A stretch of 15,425 nt of DNA. Origin: Marinospirillum sp. (GTDB lineage: Bacteria > Pseudomonadota > Gammaproteobacteria > Pseudomonadales > Halomonadaceae). Below the pieces are notes generated by a model. It had not been told where the DNA came from. It made no database searches and saw nothing but the letters and a program-made list of their open reading frames with translations. Made by a program: the position numbers and the translations under genes. The stretch covers positions 1 through 15,425 of the forward strand of contig SKOQ01000222.1 of the NCBI GenBank assembly GCA_007119985.1. Direction: 5' to 3'. Positions 14,544-15,425 of the stretch are shown piece after piece (position 1 is the first letter of the stretch; the number at the start of each line of letters is the position of its first letter).

Positions 14544-14611
14544 TGTGATGAATTTAACAAAAGCAAAGCTTTATACCAGATAGTAGATGTGCCTTCTGTC
14601 TAGTTTACAGA

Positions 14612-14651
14612 TCATGTCCTGGCTCATTGGGGAGCAGACAACAGGACATGA
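14612..14651 (+). promoter_or_regulatory. 10-base inverted repeat overlapping the lipoprotein ribosome binding site
   Basis: TCATGTCCTG (14612-14621) and CAGGACATGA (14642-14651) are perfect inverted complements separated by 20 bases. The right arm contains AGGA (14643-14646), the ribosome binding site of the following lipoprotein gene, and also an upstream in-frame ATG (14648). In RNA the stem would hide the ribosome binding site; in DNA the half-sites are 30 bases centre to centre, about three helical turns, which would also suit a dimeric regulator. Confidence 0.6.
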
Positions 14652-14653
14652 CC

Positions 14654-15425
14654 ATGAAAACCACCTCTTCACTTCTAGCCGCGAGCCTTCTTTCTGCGTT
14701 ACTCGCAGGATGCGGGGGCTCTAGCGGCGACTCTGCATCAGGATCAACCCCAGATGCCAACCAGCCTAATAATCCAAATCAAAATAACCCTGTGGTAGGC
14801 GATACCTCGGGAGATTTTGCGATGGTGGCACAAGCAGCTCGGAGCAGTGTTTTGGTGAACCTGCCCACTGCGGTATCTGGGGCAGATAGCTACACAGTAT
14901 ATTTCAGTGACAATCAAATCGCGGTGAATTCACCGGCAACAGGGAGCACCCAACAGACGTGCACTAGTCTGCCTTGTGCAGTGACAGGCTTGGACAATGG
15001 TCAGCCGTTGATTTTCCGAATCGAGGCATTGAATGGCAGTAGCCGAGTAGGAATTTCGCATCAGGTATTAGCCGCAGCCGGTGCGATTAATGACACGGGA
15101 GAAGCCAGCTGCATCAGCATCACTACGGGCAGTTTCCCTAATGCTATTTCAAGCTGCGATTCTTTGTCCACTGGTGCAGCTATGTGGCCAACCGATGTTT
15201 TGAGCGGTGCTGTTGCTTTACCAGCGGGCCGTGTCCCTCAGCAAGATGGCAATACAGGCCGTGATGCCAATGCTCAGCTTTTGAAAATAGGTTCGGGTGA
15301 AGCAGGTTTTGATTACACCAAGTTGGACAGTAGTGGCAATGCAGTGGCGGCAAACGCAACCAACCATGAATGCTTCCGTGACAATGTAACGGGGCTGGTT
15401 TGGCAGGCCAGTGCAAGTAATAGTA
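14654..15425 (+). CDS. Outer-membrane lipoprotein with FN3-like region and partial Lcl/DUF1566-type domain (3' end outside window)
   Basis: The frame is open from the ATG to the end of the window (257 codons), so the protein is incomplete at its C-terminus. I chose the ATG at 14654 because AGGA lies 7 bases before it; an in-frame ATG at 14648 is only one base from that site. The lipoprotein signal is clear: LLAGC with C20 as the lipidated residue, followed by glycine and serine, not Asp, so Lol sorting to the outer membrane is expected. A Ser/Asn/Pro-rich spacer (about 21-48) leads to a fibronectin type III-like region (about 55-125, with YTVYFSDN and VTGLDNGQPLIFRIEA). The last part, FDYTKLDSSGNAV followed by CFRDNVTGLVWQ, is the typical beginning of an Lcl/DUF1566 domain, found in secreted and surface adhesins such as Legionella Lcl. 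Function in adhesion is possible but unproven. It is separated from the barrel gene by 110 bases and probably has its own control. Confidence 0.85.
   Translation, partial: MKTTSSLLAASLLSALLAGCGGSSGDSASGSTPDANQPNNPNQNNPVVGDTSGDFAMVAQAARSSVLVNLPTAVSGADSYTVYFSDNQIAVNSPATGSTQQTCTSLPCAVTGLDNGQPLIFRIEALNGSSRVGISHQVLAAAGAINDTGEASCISITTGSFPNAISSCDSLSTGAAMWPTDVLSGAVALPAGRVPQQDGNTGRDANAQLLKIGSGEAGFDYTKLDSSGNAVAANATNHECFRDNVTGLVWQASASNS

Noticed and set aside
14544..14611. Possible terminator after the barrel gene
   Set aside because: The short AAAGCTTT palindrome has no GC-rich stem and no T tract, so I do not call a terminator; read-through into the lipoprotein leader remains possible.

Overview
The window reads as a chromosomal segment of a gammaproteobacterium of moderate GC content. 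The evidence is the order holC-pepA running divergently from lptF-lptG, which is a conserved gammaproteobacterial arrangement, and the presence of LPS export genes, outer-membrane barrel proteins and a Lol-type lipoprotein. Genus cannot be fixed from the sequence alone; fatty-acid degradation genes and a COG1033-type RND exporter would suit a marine or oligotrophic heterotroph (inference). I see no rRNA, tRNA, insertion sequence, phage gene or CRISPR array, and no gene-free stretch longer than about 150 bases.

Layout. (1) 1-389: end or whole of an unrecognised small protein, convergent with the next pair. (2) 447-2377, minus: pepA (leucyl aminopeptidase) and holC (DNA polymerase III chi), joined by a 4-base ATGA overlap. 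(3) 2520-5183, plus: lptF and lptG, also joined by an ATGA overlap, then a small RDD-family membrane protein. A hairpin at 5242-5267 separates this from (4) 5298-8186, minus: an acyl-CoA dehydrogenase of the LCAD/isovaleryl-CoA dehydrogenase active-site type followed by a fatty acyl-CoA ligase, with a divergent AraC-type regulator (8268-9281) that probably controls them. (5) 9310-14543, plus: a promoter with an AT-rich dyad, an ArsR-family regulator carrying the two-cysteine layout of BigR/SqrR persulfide sensors, and three tightly packed genes for an RND/MMPL exporter, a periplasmic LolA-like protein and an outer-membrane beta-barrel. (6) 14654-end: a lipoprotein with an FN3-like region and the start of an Lcl/DUF1566-type domain, cut by the window end and preceded by a 10-bp inverted repeat that overlaps its ribosome binding site.

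How it fits together. Blocks 2 and 3 are housekeeping (replication, peptide turnover, LPS transport). Block 4 is a self-contained fatty acid activation and first beta-oxidation step with its own regulator. Block 5 is the most interesting: an apparent inner-membrane to periplasm to outer-membrane export route, probably for a lipid or hydrophobic compound, placed behind a regulator whose cysteines match sulfane-sulfur/redox sensors. No sulfide-oxidation gene is present in the window, so the link between that sensor and envelope export is the point most worth testing.
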